DNA of 34,211 nucleotides from Gammaproteobacteria bacterium. Its GTDB lineage: Bacteria > Pseudomonadota > Gammaproteobacteria > Legionellales > Legionellaceae. The stretch is from NCBI GenBank assembly GCA_030427555.1, contig JAUIBC010000008.1, positions 1 through 34,211 on the forward strand, given 5' to 3'. Positions 15,554-23,636 of the stretch are shown piece by piece. How positions within the stretch are numbered: the first letter of the stretch is position 1; each line of letters starts with the position of its first letter. Made by a program: the position numbers and the translations under genes. The notes under the pieces were generated by a model. It was given only the letters and a program-made list of their open reading frames with translations, was not told where the DNA came from and did no database searches.

Positions 15554-16112
15554 TTTTTACTCCATAAAATAAATAAACAATAATTAACAGTGTTACTAAT
15601 AATAAAATCCAAGGAGCTTTGCCAGAAAGTAATTGTGGCATTAGGTCACCACACAAAACTAAAATTATCTGTAAAGGCAACATAAATATTAACAAAAAAA
15701 ATGCATATACTAAAAAGCTTATATTAGTAAGTCCAAATAAATAGCCTAGAGTTGATCCTGGAGCTGCGGGATTTAGTTGTACGGTTGCAACAAATTTCCA
15801 GCCATTTTTTCTGGTTTGTTCTAAAAACCAATCAGTTTTTTTAAATTTTTTAACTAAAAACGCATAAACTTTTTGTCGAAAAAATAATCTTGATAACCAA
15901 AAGGTAGTACAAGACGCAAGAAAAGCGGAAACAATAGAAATACCAAGTCCAAGCCATTTTCCCCATAAAATTCCGGCTATTACGGCCATTGGTGAACATG
16001 GAATAATACATACGGCAAAAACTATATGGAAAAAGGCAAATAAAATCGGGGCTAAAACCGCATGCTCAGTTAAATATGTTTGCATCCATTGAAAAATATC
16101 AGCTAAATTCAT
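15537..16112 (-). CDS. TVP38/TMEM64 (DedA/VTT superfamily) membrane protein
   Basis: A 191-residue integral membrane protein with about five hydrophobic segments. It contains the VTT/SNARE-associated domain region, including FHIVFAVCIIPCSPMAVIAG, GKWLGLGISIVSAFLASC and NPAAPGSTLGYLFGL; the latter two resemble the re-entrant loops of DedA proteins. Members are thought to move lipids or lipid carriers across the inner membrane. The ATG at 16112 shares its A with the TGA of the upstream gene (TGATG), a clear sign of coupling; a GTG at 16127 is the alternative start. Its place between two glycosyltransferases suggests recycling or flipping of a lipid carrier, which is inference. Confidence 0.82.
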   Translation of the reverse strand: MNLADIFQWMQTYLTEHAVLAPILFAFFHIVFAVCIIPCSPMAVIAGILWGKWLGLGISIVSAFLASCTTFWLSRLFFRQKVYAFLVKKFKKTDWFLEQTRKNGWKFVATVQLNPAAPGSTLGYLFGLTNISFLVYAFFLLIFMLPLQIILVLCGDLMPQLLSGKAPWILLLVTLLIIVYLFYGVKSEGKS

Positions 16113-17017
16113 CACGCTTTGCGCCACATTTTAAATCTGCCATTTAATAGTGCTATAAACCAATGCCAGGTTGCTTGTTTTAAGAATTTAATAACTCCCC
16201 CATTCCAGCGTTTTGCAGCATTTAGTGAGACTTTAAATAATCTATATGCGAATTTATATGGGTTAAGATTTTTATTAAGTTCCTCATTAACTACCGAATA
16301 GGCATAATTTATCAAAGCTTGTTTTGGCACATAATTTAAATGACGTTTTAACATATCATTGATTTCCGTATGGACGGTAATTTTGGCGCTAAGTGTTTTA
16401 TTTTCTGGATATAGCCTCGAGCCTGCCAAAACCTCTTGTAGATATGCAAATTTAATACCAAGCAAAGCCATGCGCACCCAAAATTCATAATCCATACAAT
16501 AATTTAAGGACTCATCTAAAAAACCAGTTTTAATTAAAACTCTACGCCGAAAGAATAATGCTGGCTGACAAATAAAACAATTTTCAGTTAGCTTTTTAAC
16601 TGAGAATGGGGTGGTTGGATAAGAGTCGATAACTTTATCGGCAATATCAATATGTTTTGCCATACCATACACTACATCTATATCAGGATTTTCATCAAAA
16701 AAACTTACAACTTTAGCTATTGCTCCTGGATAATAAATATCATCCGAATTAAGCCAACCAATTATCGCACCGGTAGTATTTTTTAAACCTTTATTAACAG
16801 CATGAGTTTGGCCATGGTCTGGTTCAGAGGTCCAGGTTATTTCTGAGTTATATTCATGTAAAATATCTAAGGTATTATCTGTGCTGCCACCGTCAAAAAC
16901 CACATGTTCAATAAGTATATTATCAGCTAAGAGAGCTTTTTGTTGCTTTACACTTTGTAAAGTTTTAGCAATAAACTTGCCTTGATTAAATGATGGGGTA
17001 ATGATACTAACTTTCAC
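16112..17017 (-). CDS. GT2 family glycosyltransferase (soluble, WcaA-like)
   Basis: A 301-residue GT-A fold glycosyltransferase: VSIITPSFNQGKFIAKTLQS at the start, FDGGSTDNT, GQTHAVNKGL, the metal motif WLNSDDIYYPGA and the acceptor-site region MDYEFWVRM. No convincing membrane segment is seen. It probably adds a sugar to an O-antigen, LPS core or other surface glycan. The start is GTG 17017, five bases after gmhB ends, and it couples into the TVP38 gene through TGATG. Confidence 0.85.
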   Translation of the reverse strand: MKVSIITPSFNQGKFIAKTLQSVKQQKALLADNILIEHVVFDGGSTDNTLDILHEYNSEITWTSEPDHGQTHAVNKGLKNTTGAIIGWLNSDDIYYPGAIAKVVSFFDENPDIDVVYGMAKHIDIADKVIDSYPTTPFSVKKLTENCFICQPALFFRRRVLIKTGFLDESLNYCMDYEFWVRMALLGIKFAYLQEVLAGSRLYPENKTLSAKITVHTEINDMLKRHLNYVPKQALINYAYSVVNEELNKNLNPYKFAYRLFKVSLNAAKRWNGGVIKFLKQATWHWFIALLNGRFKMWRKA

Positions 17018-17022
17018 TTTAT

Positions 17023-17568
17023 TTACTCTTGTAATAGATAATCAACACATGTATATAATGACTCAAATTTAAGCAGTCTTGGATAATTAGCAAGCTCTTT
17101 TTCATTAGTCATATCTGAATAAACTAAAAGTGGCCTAGCTCCGATACTAAGAGCCGCTTGCACATCAGTTATTTTATCGCCAATAAAAGTTATATCTTGC
17201 GGCATAACTGCAAATTTACGCGCTAAAGATAATAACATACCTGGTTCAGGTTTACGACAATTACAAGCTTCTTTTGGAGTATGTGGACAATATTCTATCG
17301 CATCAATTCGGCCTCCGGCATTGGTTATTCCAGTTAACATTTTGGTATGAATTTCGCTTAAAATTTGATGATCATAATAACCACGTGCTATACCAGATTG
17401 ATTAGTTGCAATTCCAATTTTGTAACCGGCAGAGGCTAATTTAGCAATTGCTTTAGTACTTTTGGGTAAGAATATAAATTCTTCTGCTGACTTTATATAA
17501 TGATGAGAATCCTTATTTATTATTCCATCTCTATCTAAAATAATAATTTGAGATTTATTCTTAGGCAT
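17023..17568 (-). CDS. gmhB: GmhB, heptose 1,7-bisphosphate 7-phosphatase (HAD-IIIA)
   Basis: A 181-residue HAD phosphatase. The nucleophile motif is ILDRDGIINKDS, motif II is ATNQSGIARGYY, and the family-specific zinc loop is CPHTPKEACNCRKP; the last motif is FIGDKITDVQAA. GmhB removes the 7-phosphate from D-glycero-manno-heptose 1,7-bisphosphate on the way to ADP-heptose for the LPS inner core. It heads a five-gene minus-strand operon, divergent from mltB across a 123-bp promoter region. Confidence 0.9.
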   Translation of the reverse strand: MPKNKSQIIILDRDGIINKDSHHYIKSAEEFIFLPKSTKAIAKLASAGYKIGIATNQSGIARGYYDHQILSEIHTKMLTGITNAGGRIDAIEYCPHTPKEACNCRKPEPGMLLSLARKFAVMPQDITFIGDKITDVQAALSIGARPLLVYSDMTNEKELANYPRLLKFESLYTCVDYLLQE

Positions 17569-17603
17569 ATTACTTATAGATTTTCATAAACAATTTTTCA
17601 TGT

Positions 17604-17632
17604 TTTACCATAAAAGGTTAATTTTGTATAAT
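17604..17632 (+). promoter_or_regulatory. Sigma-70 promoter for mltB-psd
   Basis: TTTACC (17604-17609) and a perfect TATAAT (17627-17632) preceded by TTG are spaced by 17 bp, about 60 bp before the mltB start. It is one of the best promoter matches in the window. Confidence 0.65.
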
Positions 17633-17691
17633 CCTCTAATCTTGCTCATCTTTAAAAAGCAGTCTAATCTTTATCAATAATAATAAAAAAA

Positions 17692-18678
17692 ATGGTAATA
17701 GTAATGAATAAATATAAAAATATAGTCACAATTTGGTTATTGCTTTTCATATCAACAACTACTTTCGCAAATCAACAAAGTTGGAAACAATTTGTTGCTG
17801 AAATTCGCAAAGAAGCTTTGGCTCAAGGGATTTCTCCACAAACGTTTGATACAGCTTTTGCTGATATAAAGGAGCCGAGTCATAAAGTAAAAGGCTTGTC
17901 TCGTTCACAACCTGAGCATAGGTTAACTTATCAAAAATACTTAAGATCGCGAGTTGATAATTATCGAATTGCTATTGGAAGAAAACAATATAAACGATAT
18001 CAAAAAATTGCTGATGAAATTGGGCAGCGCTATGCTGTTGATCCATGTTTTATTATGTCTTTTTGGGGAATGGAAACTAGTTATGGTAGTTATATGGGTA
18101 ATTTCCCGGTAATTCGTTCTCTTGCAACCCTTGCTTATGATTCAAATAGAAAGAAATTTTTCCATAAAGAGTTACTTTTAGCGTTGCATATTTTGGATGA
18201 AGGCCACGTAAGTTTGCGTGATTTTAAAGGAGAATGGGCTGGAGCATCTGGTCAGCCACAATTTTTACCTTCAAGCTGGGTTAAATATGCCGTGGATTAT
18301 GATGGTGATGGGCATAAAGACATATGGAAGTCTAAACCGGATGTTTTTGCCTCTATTGCAAATTACATGAAAATAAATGGTTGGCGTGAAGGAGAACCAT
18401 GGGCTGTATATGTAAAATTACCACGCAATTTTGATATGAAGCTTGAAGGTAAATCTATTACGAAACCTGTTAGTGAATGGGAAAAGCTTGGGGTTAAATC
18501 TGTTGATGGAAAACCATTGCCTTATCCTGATTTGCAAGCAAGTATCGTAAAACCATATGGTGGTCCTGTTTTCTTAGCTTATCCTAACTATAAAATGATT
18601 TTGCGTTATAATAATTCTATATATTATGCTGGCGCAATAGGCTATCTTGCTGATAAAATCTGTCATAGAGAACAATAG
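17692..18678 (+). CDS. mltB: Lytic murein transglycosylase B
   Basis: A 328-residue periplasmic glycosidase that cleaves peptidoglycan glycan strands with formation of 1,6-anhydro-muramyl ends. The signal peptide is IWLLLFISTTTFA and has no lipobox, so this is a soluble form, unlike E. coli MltB. The catalytic glutamate is E128 in FWGMETSYGSYMG, and GEWAGASGQPQFLPSSW and DYDGDGHKDIW are the usual MltB blocks. An ATG at 17704 (MNKYKN) may be the true start. psd follows by 16 bp, so the two are probably co-transcribed. Confidence 0.92.
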   Translation: MVIVMNKYKNIVTIWLLLFISTTTFANQQSWKQFVAEIRKEALAQGISPQTFDTAFADIKEPSHKVKGLSRSQPEHRLTYQKYLRSRVDNYRIAIGRKQYKRYQKIADEIGQRYAVDPCFIMSFWGMETSYGSYMGNFPVIRSLATLAYDSNRKKFFHKELLLALHILDEGHVSLRDFKGEWAGASGQPQFLPSSWVKYAVDYDGDGHKDIWKSKPDVFASIANYMKINGWREGEPWAVYVKLPRNFDMKLEGKSITKPVSEWEKLGVKSVDGKPLPYPDLQASIVKPYGGPVFLAYPNYKMILRYNNSIYYAGAIGYLADKICHREQ

Positions 18679-18694
18679 CTGATGTTTTATAAAT

Positions 18695-19543
18695 ATGTAT
18701 AAGGATTATTTTAAAGCAATCCAGCAATATATTGCACCTAAATATGGGTTGTCATTATATGCTGGATTTTGTGCAAATCTTAAAATTAAAAAGATTAAAA
18801 ACCGTCTAATTCGCAACTTTATAAAAAAATATAAAGTAAATATGCAAGAAGCTGAACGCGAAACAATCGAAGAGTATACTTGTTTTAACGATTTTTTTAC
18901 CCGTCACTTAAAGCCAGGTTGTCGTCCGATTGCAGATAGCACCATAATATCACCAGTAGATGGATTTATTAGTGAGTTTGGCGATATAACTAAAGGTAAA
19001 TTAATTCAAGCTAAAGGAAAATATTATACTGCAAAAGATTTGTTAGCTTCTGATTCAAATCTTGCTGCTGAATTTGATAATGGCTCTTTTGCAACTTTAT
19101 ACTTATCTCCACGAGATTATCATCGTATTCATATGCCAATTACTGGCACGCTTCAAGAAATGTTCTATGTTCCAGGTAAATTATTTTCGGTTCAGCCAGC
19201 AACTGTCAAAATGATACCGAGATTATTTGCACGTAATGAAAGAGTAGTCGCTATATTTAAAACAGATATCGGTACAATGGCCATGGTATTAGTTGGTGCC
19301 GTAATAGTTGGTAGTATAGGTACAGTTTGGCATGGAGATTTAAAACGTTCTAGAAAGCTTAAAAGGTTCACTTATACACGTAAAGATACCCCTGAGACAA
19401 TTTTGCAAAAAGCTGCGGAAATGGGCTATTTTAAATTAGGTTCGACAGTTATTTTACTATTTAGTGATAAAAATAAAATTAAATGGTGTGAAAACCTTAA
19501 ACCGCAACAAAGTATTAAGTTTGGTGAGCCTTTATCTAAATAA
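18695..19543 (+). CDS. psd: Phosphatidylserine decarboxylase proenzyme
   Basis: A 282-residue proenzyme that makes phosphatidylethanolamine from phosphatidylserine at the inner membrane. It cleaves itself at the LGST motif (Ser250 of FKLGSTVI), leaving a pyruvoyl group on the small subunit. Other signatures: FNDFFTRHLKPGCRPI, SPVDG, and SPRDYHRIHMP containing the catalytic histidine and aspartate. The length is as expected. The gene lies after mltB and is convergent with the CBS-like gene. Confidence 0.96.
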   Translation: MYKDYFKAIQQYIAPKYGLSLYAGFCANLKIKKIKNRLIRNFIKKYKVNMQEAERETIEEYTCFNDFFTRHLKPGCRPIADSTIISPVDGFISEFGDITKGKLIQAKGKYYTAKDLLASDSNLAAEFDNGSFATLYLSPRDYHRIHMPITGTLQEMFYVPGKLFSVQPATVKMIPRLFARNERVVAIFKTDIGTMAMVLVGAVIVGSIGTVWHGDLKRSRKLKRFTYTRKDTPETILQKAAEMGYFKLGSTVILLFSDKNKIKWCENLKPQQSIKFGEPLSK

Positions 19544-19601
19544 AATTTCTTAGAGGTTGTTATACAAATTTTCAACGGCCACTAAGTATTTGGGATTTAG
19601 T

Positions 19602-20552
19602 TCACAAAAAGTTATTTTCTGCCATCCATGTGTCAGATGCAAATTTACTCATATAATTGCGAATTGAATCTGGTAAAATTACTAAACATTTTTGCTCGGA
19701 GGTAAGTTCTTGTGCTGCCTCACAGGCAGCATAAACAGCCGCGCCAGATGAACCGCCGACCAATAATCCTTCTTCAGCAATTAGTCTTCTTGCCATTAAA
19801 AAAGATTCTTTATCTTTAGTTTTAATGTACTTGTCAATTAAATTATTATCTAAAACATCAGGGAAAAAATCATAGCCAATACCCTCAACAAAATAAGGCT
19901 TAACTTCGTTCCCTCCCCCTAAAATAGAGCCGACTGGATCAGCGCCCACAATTTTAATTTTAGGATTATGTTCTTTTAAACGTTTGGCAATACCGGTAAT
20001 AGTACCTCCAGTGCCAACGCCTGCAACTATCATGTGTAAATCCGTACCAAAATCTTTTATAATTTCTTCAGCAGTATGATAATAGTGAGCATTAGGATTA
20101 TCTGGATTTGCATATTGATCAAGAATGTGTGAGTTTGGAATATCTCTTTGTAATTTCTTAGCAAGCGAAATATGACTATCTGGAGAGTCGTAAGCAGCCT
20201 CGCTCGGAGTGCGATAGATTTTTGCCCCCAAACGTTCAAGTATTACTTGTTTTTCCTGGCTCATTTTATCAGGCATGGTAATAATAATCTTAAATCCTAA
20301 TACGGCGCCTGCTAAGGCAATACCGATACCTGTATTGCCGGAAGTTGGTTCAATTAAAGTATCTCCGGACTTAATTTTCCCTGATTCAAGTGCATTAACT
20401 ACCATAGAATAGCCAATTCTATCTTTTACCGAACCTCCTGGATTTAGGAATTCACATTTAGCATATAACTGACACTCAAGATTAGCGCCAACTTTATTTA
20501 AACGTACGACAGGGGTATTTCCTATACATTGTAAAATATTTTGGTGAATCAT
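19602..20552 (-). CDS. PLP-dependent cystathionine beta-synthase-like enzyme
   Basis: A 316-residue fold-type II PLP enzyme. The cofactor lysine is K43 in NPGGSVKDR, the substrate loop is EPTSGNTGIG, and the phosphate cup is GVGTGGT. The C-terminal half (EGIGYDFFPDVLDNN, AEEGLLVGGSSGAAV, LPDSIRNYMSKFASDTWM) reads like the catalytic core of animal and fungal cystathionine beta-synthase rather than CysK or CysM. It lacks both the heme-binding N-terminus and the C-terminal CBS-domain pair. It should condense serine with homocysteine, or make cysteine; the choice cannot be settled from sequence. It is a single gene with no Cys or Met pathway neighbour. Confidence 0.85.
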   Translation of the reverse strand: MIHQNILQCIGNTPVVRLNKVGANLECQLYAKCEFLNPGGSVKDRIGYSMVVNALESGKIKSGDTLIEPTSGNTGIGIALAGAVLGFKIIITMPDKMSQEKQVILERLGAKIYRTPSEAAYDSPDSHISLAKKLQRDIPNSHILDQYANPDNPNAHYYHTAEEIIKDFGTDLHMIVAGVGTGGTITGIAKRLKEHNPKIKIVGADPVGSILGGGNEVKPYFVEGIGYDFFPDVLDNNLIDKYIKTKDKESFLMARRLIAEEGLLVGGSSGAAVYAACEAAQELTSEQKCLVILPDSIRNYMSKFASDTWMAENNFL

Positions 20553-20662
20553 GTTATATTCCTTTATTTACTATACCCTTTATACTAAATATTTTTATAT
20601 GTTTTTGCTAGTAAAGATGTTACTATTCGCGCCTTTATTAATACTAACTCAAGATATTAATC

Positions 20663-20935
20663 ATGGCACCAAAAGATAAACAAAACGAAAATAAACATTT
20701 TGATGATAAACTAGCAGAGTTGAAAGGAAACGCACATCTCACAATTTTTAGCAGAAATAATCGTCATACATCTAAGGGGTCAGATGAGATTCGGATGCAA
20801 AGAGTAGAAAAAATTATTCCGCGACGTAATATGCAAGGTGTATATGAACGTCATAGCATTTTTACTTGCATTCCACATGAAAAAAATGTAACAACTATAG
20901 AAAATAAAGAAAACATTAGTCATAAGTTAGGATAA
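20663..20935 (+). CDS. Small basic hydrophilic protein, unknown
   Basis: A 90-residue protein rich in Lys, Arg, Asn and His, with no membrane segment or known motif; the middle (RMQRVEKIIPRRNMQGVY) is strongly basic. ATG 20663 is the only sensible start. It ends 8 bp before the glycosyltransferase gene, so it probably heads that transcript. It could be a nucleic-acid-binding or translocated protein, but nothing supports either strongly. Confidence 0.5.
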   Translation: MAPKDKQNENKHFDDKLAELKGNAHLTIFSRNNRHTSKGSDEIRMQRVEKIIPRRNMQGVYERHSIFTCIPHEKNVTTIENKENISHKLG

Positions 20936-20943
20936 ATTATTAC

Positions 20944-22188
20944 ATGAGCAAACCACTTAAAACTATTTTAATTGATTTGACTCCAATGCTTCCAGGAGGA
21001 GAAAATGGCGGGGCAAAGCTTTTTGTCCTTGAGCTTATTAAACATTTAGCTGCTGATAATCTTGATACTAATTTTATCCTTTTAACGCAAGCTAAAGCAC
21101 ATGATGAATTGGCAATTATGGATAGGCCAAATGTATCAAGAATAATGATTGAAGGATCAAATGGGCGTAAGTCGTTCCTTGCAAAAGTGGTTGGATATCT
21201 ATTTAACAAGCTACCATTTATCCCACGAAGATTAAGTTTGCTTGGTTACAGGCTATATACAAAGCTTAGGCGTAGAGCTCTTAAAAGTATAATTGCAGAA
21301 ATTAAACCAGATTTAGTATTTTGTCCATTTACTGCCCCTACTTATACTATTTCTGGGATACCTAGTGTCTGTGTTATTTATGATTTACAGTATAAAACTC
21401 ATCCTACATTTTTTGAAAAAGCTGATATGCTAAACCGTGATCACGCTTTTACTGAAGCTTGCAGACGTGCTACAAAATTAACAGCTATTTCTGAGTATTC
21501 AAGAAAATCTGCTATAAAGCACGGTAGAATTCCTGAGAGTAAAATCAAGACAATTCATCTACGTATGGCGAAGCGTACTCAAAATATTGAACCACCAATA
21601 GGTACTTTATTAAATTCTTTAGGGATAGAAGAAAAACAATATTTATTGTATCCAGCTAATTTTTGGTTACATAAAAATCATGAGATGCTATTAATGGCTT
21701 TAAATATTGCTTATCACAAAAATATATTGCCAAAAAAAATAAAGTTAGTTTGTACTGGCGCACCGGGACAACGAGAGCAATGGTTAATTGATGTAACTGA
21801 AAAAATGGGTTTAAAATCGCAAGTTATTTTCACTGGATACTTAAGTGATGCTGATTTGAATGTTTTATTAAACAATTGCGCCGGAGTTATTTTTCCATCA
21901 CTATATGAAGGTTTTGGTTTACCGATATTAGAGGCAATGGCTGTACAAGTGCCAGTTGCTTGCAGCAATATTACTTCTTTGCCTGAAATAGCTGGTAATG
22001 GTGCCATATATTTTGACCCACGCAAACCCGATGAAATTGTAGATGCTATGACAAAGTTAGTAAATGATACCGGTTATTGTAAAGAGCTTATTGAAATTGC
22101 TAATCAGCGCGTGCAAACTTTTTGCGATTCAAGTAGAATGGCAAAAGAATATTGGGAACTTTTTCAAGAAGCCTGCGTGCAAAGTTAG
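20944..22188 (+). CDS. GT4 family glycosyltransferase (mannosyltransferase-like)
   Basis: A 414-residue GT-B glycosyltransferase of family 4. The acceptor-side domain starts LIDLTPMLPGGENGGAKLFV. The donor domain carries YLLYPANFWLHKNHEMLLMA and the EX7E motif YEGFGLPILEAM followed by TSLPEIAG. Retaining enzymes of this group often use GDP-mannose. manC, which makes GDP-mannose, starts 11 bp downstream, so a mannosyl transfer to a surface polysaccharide is a reasonable guess. Confidence 0.85.
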   Translation: MSKPLKTILIDLTPMLPGGENGGAKLFVLELIKHLAADNLDTNFILLTQAKAHDELAIMDRPNVSRIMIEGSNGRKSFLAKVVGYLFNKLPFIPRRLSLLGYRLYTKLRRRALKSIIAEIKPDLVFCPFTAPTYTISGIPSVCVIYDLQYKTHPTFFEKADMLNRDHAFTEACRRATKLTAISEYSRKSAIKHGRIPESKIKTIHLRMAKRTQNIEPPIGTLLNSLGIEEKQYLLYPANFWLHKNHEMLLMALNIAYHKNILPKKIKLVCTGAPGQREQWLIDVTEKMGLKSQVIFTGYLSDADLNVLLNNCAGVIFPSLYEGFGLPILEAMAVQVPVACSNITSLPEIAGNGAIYFDPRKPDEIVDAMTKLVNDTGYCKELIEIANQRVQTFCDSSRMAKEYWELFQEACVQS

Positions 22189-22199
22189 GATAAAACAAT

Positions 22200-23636
22200 A
22201 TGCAATTAATACCGACAATTCTATGTGGCGGCGCTGGTTCACGTTTATGGCCAGTTTCGCGAGAACTTCATCCTAAGCCATTTATTCGTCTTGAAGATGG
22301 CTTGAGTCTGTTACAAAAAGCTTTTTTAAGAGGAGCTAACTTACCAGAAGTAACAGAAATCATGACGGTTACTAACAATGAATTTTTCTTTAAAATAGCA
22401 GAAGAGTTTAATAAAGTTAACCTAAATAAACTAAAAACATCCTTTATTCTTGAACCTTTTGGTAAAAATACCGCAGCAGCGATAACAACGGCAGCATTAC
22501 AAATTCAAAAAAGTTATGGTGATGATGCACAATTATTAATTCTTGCAGCAGATCATTTGATTTCTAATCAAGAAGCTTTCCAAAAAGCAGTGCTAAAAGC
22601 ATCAGAACTTGCAAAACAAGGTAAATTAGTAACTTTTGGGATTCAACCATATGAGCCAAATACCGGTTATGGTTACATTGAGGTAGAAGAAAACAAGGTT
22701 ATTCAGTTTATTGAAAAGCCTAATCTTAATCAGGCACAAAAATATATAGAAAGTAAGCGTTTTTTATGGAACTCAGGTATGTTTTTATTTCGCGCAGGTG
22801 ATATCTTAAACGAAATTAATCTACATAGCCCCAATATTTTAACTACTATTAAAAATAGTTTAAAAGTATCTGCAACAATTACGGAAGGCCTATCTAGTAA
22901 ACTTATGCTTGAGCCAGATAGTTTTGCGAAGACTCCTGAAGATTCTATAGATTATGCCGTTATGGAAAAATCAACAAACGTAGCAGTTGTACCATGTGAC
23001 ATAGGTTGGTCTGATGTAGGATCATGGCAAGTACTTGGAGATTTAATAAGTCCTGATGCACAAGGTAATCGAATAGATGCTGAAACTTGTTTACATGATG
23101 TTACTAATTGCTATATACAAAGTAAAGACCGCTTAATTGGTGCTGTTGGTATAGATAATTTGTTAATTATTGATACACCTGATGCGTTACTGGTTGCTAA
23201 TAAAAATCGTTCTCAAGATGTTAAACATATATACTCAAAACTTAAGCATTCAGATCATGAAGCTCATAGGTTACATCGCACTGTTTACAGACCATGGGGT
23301 AGCTATACAATTCTTGAAGAAAGTAAAAATTTTAAAATAAAAAGAATAATCGTCCAGCCTGGAGGTAGTCTTAGTTTACAAATGCATCATCATCGCAGTG
23401 AACATTGGATAGTTGTAAGTGGGATGGCTAAAGTAACCAATGACACTGAGACTTTCTTTGTACATATAAACGAATCAACTTATATTCCCGCCGGTCATAA
23501 ACATCGCCTTGAAAATCCTGGGATCTTAGATTTAGTAATGATAGAAGTACAAAGTGGTGAATATCTAGGTGAAGATGATATTGTGCGCTTCGAAGATCTA
23601 TACGGTAGGACAGAAGAGAGTGTCGCACAAGAATAA
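22200..23636 (+). CDS. manC: Mannose-1-phosphate guanylyltransferase / mannose-6-phosphate isomerase
   Basis: A 478-residue bifunctional type II enzyme. The N-terminal nucleotidyltransferase has LCGGAGSRLWPVSRELHPKPF and FIEKPNLNQAQ. The C-terminal cupin isomerase domain has HHHRSEHWIVVSGMAKVTN and YIPAGHKHRLENPG. It would convert fructose-6-P to mannose-6-P and mannose-1-P to GDP-mannose; a phosphomannomutase must be encoded elsewhere. It lies directly after a GT4 gene, and its last 17 bp overlap the start of rep. Confidence 0.93.
   Translation: MQLIPTILCGGAGSRLWPVSRELHPKPFIRLEDGLSLLQKAFLRGANLPEVTEIMTVTNNEFFFKIAEEFNKVNLNKLKTSFILEPFGKNTAAAITTAALQIQKSYGDDAQLLILAADHLISNQEAFQKAVLKASELAKQGKLVTFGIQPYEPNTGYGYIEVEENKVIQFIEKPNLNQAQKYIESKRFLWNSGMFLFRAGDILNEINLHSPNILTTIKNSLKVSATITEGLSSKLMLEPDSFAKTPEDSIDYAVMEKSTNVAVVPCDIGWSDVGSWQVLGDLISPDAQGNRIDAETCLHDVTNCYIQSKDRLIGAVGIDNLLIIDTPDALLVANKNRSQDVKHIYSKLKHSDHEAHRLHRTVYRPWGSYTILEESKNFKIKRIIVQPGGSLSLQMHHHRSEHWIVVSGMAKVTNDTETFFVHINESTYIPAGHKHRLENPGILDLVMIEVQSGEYLGEDDIVRFEDLYGRTEESVAQE

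Noticed and set aside
20553-20662. SAM or other sulfur-related riboswitch upstream of the CBS-like gene
   Set aside because: The leader is under 110 bp, AT-rich and shows no conserved riboswitch core or terminator hairpin.
21714-22025. 103-codon minus-strand frame inside the GT4 gene
   Set aside because: Antisense shadow of the conserved EX7E region of the glycosyltransferase.
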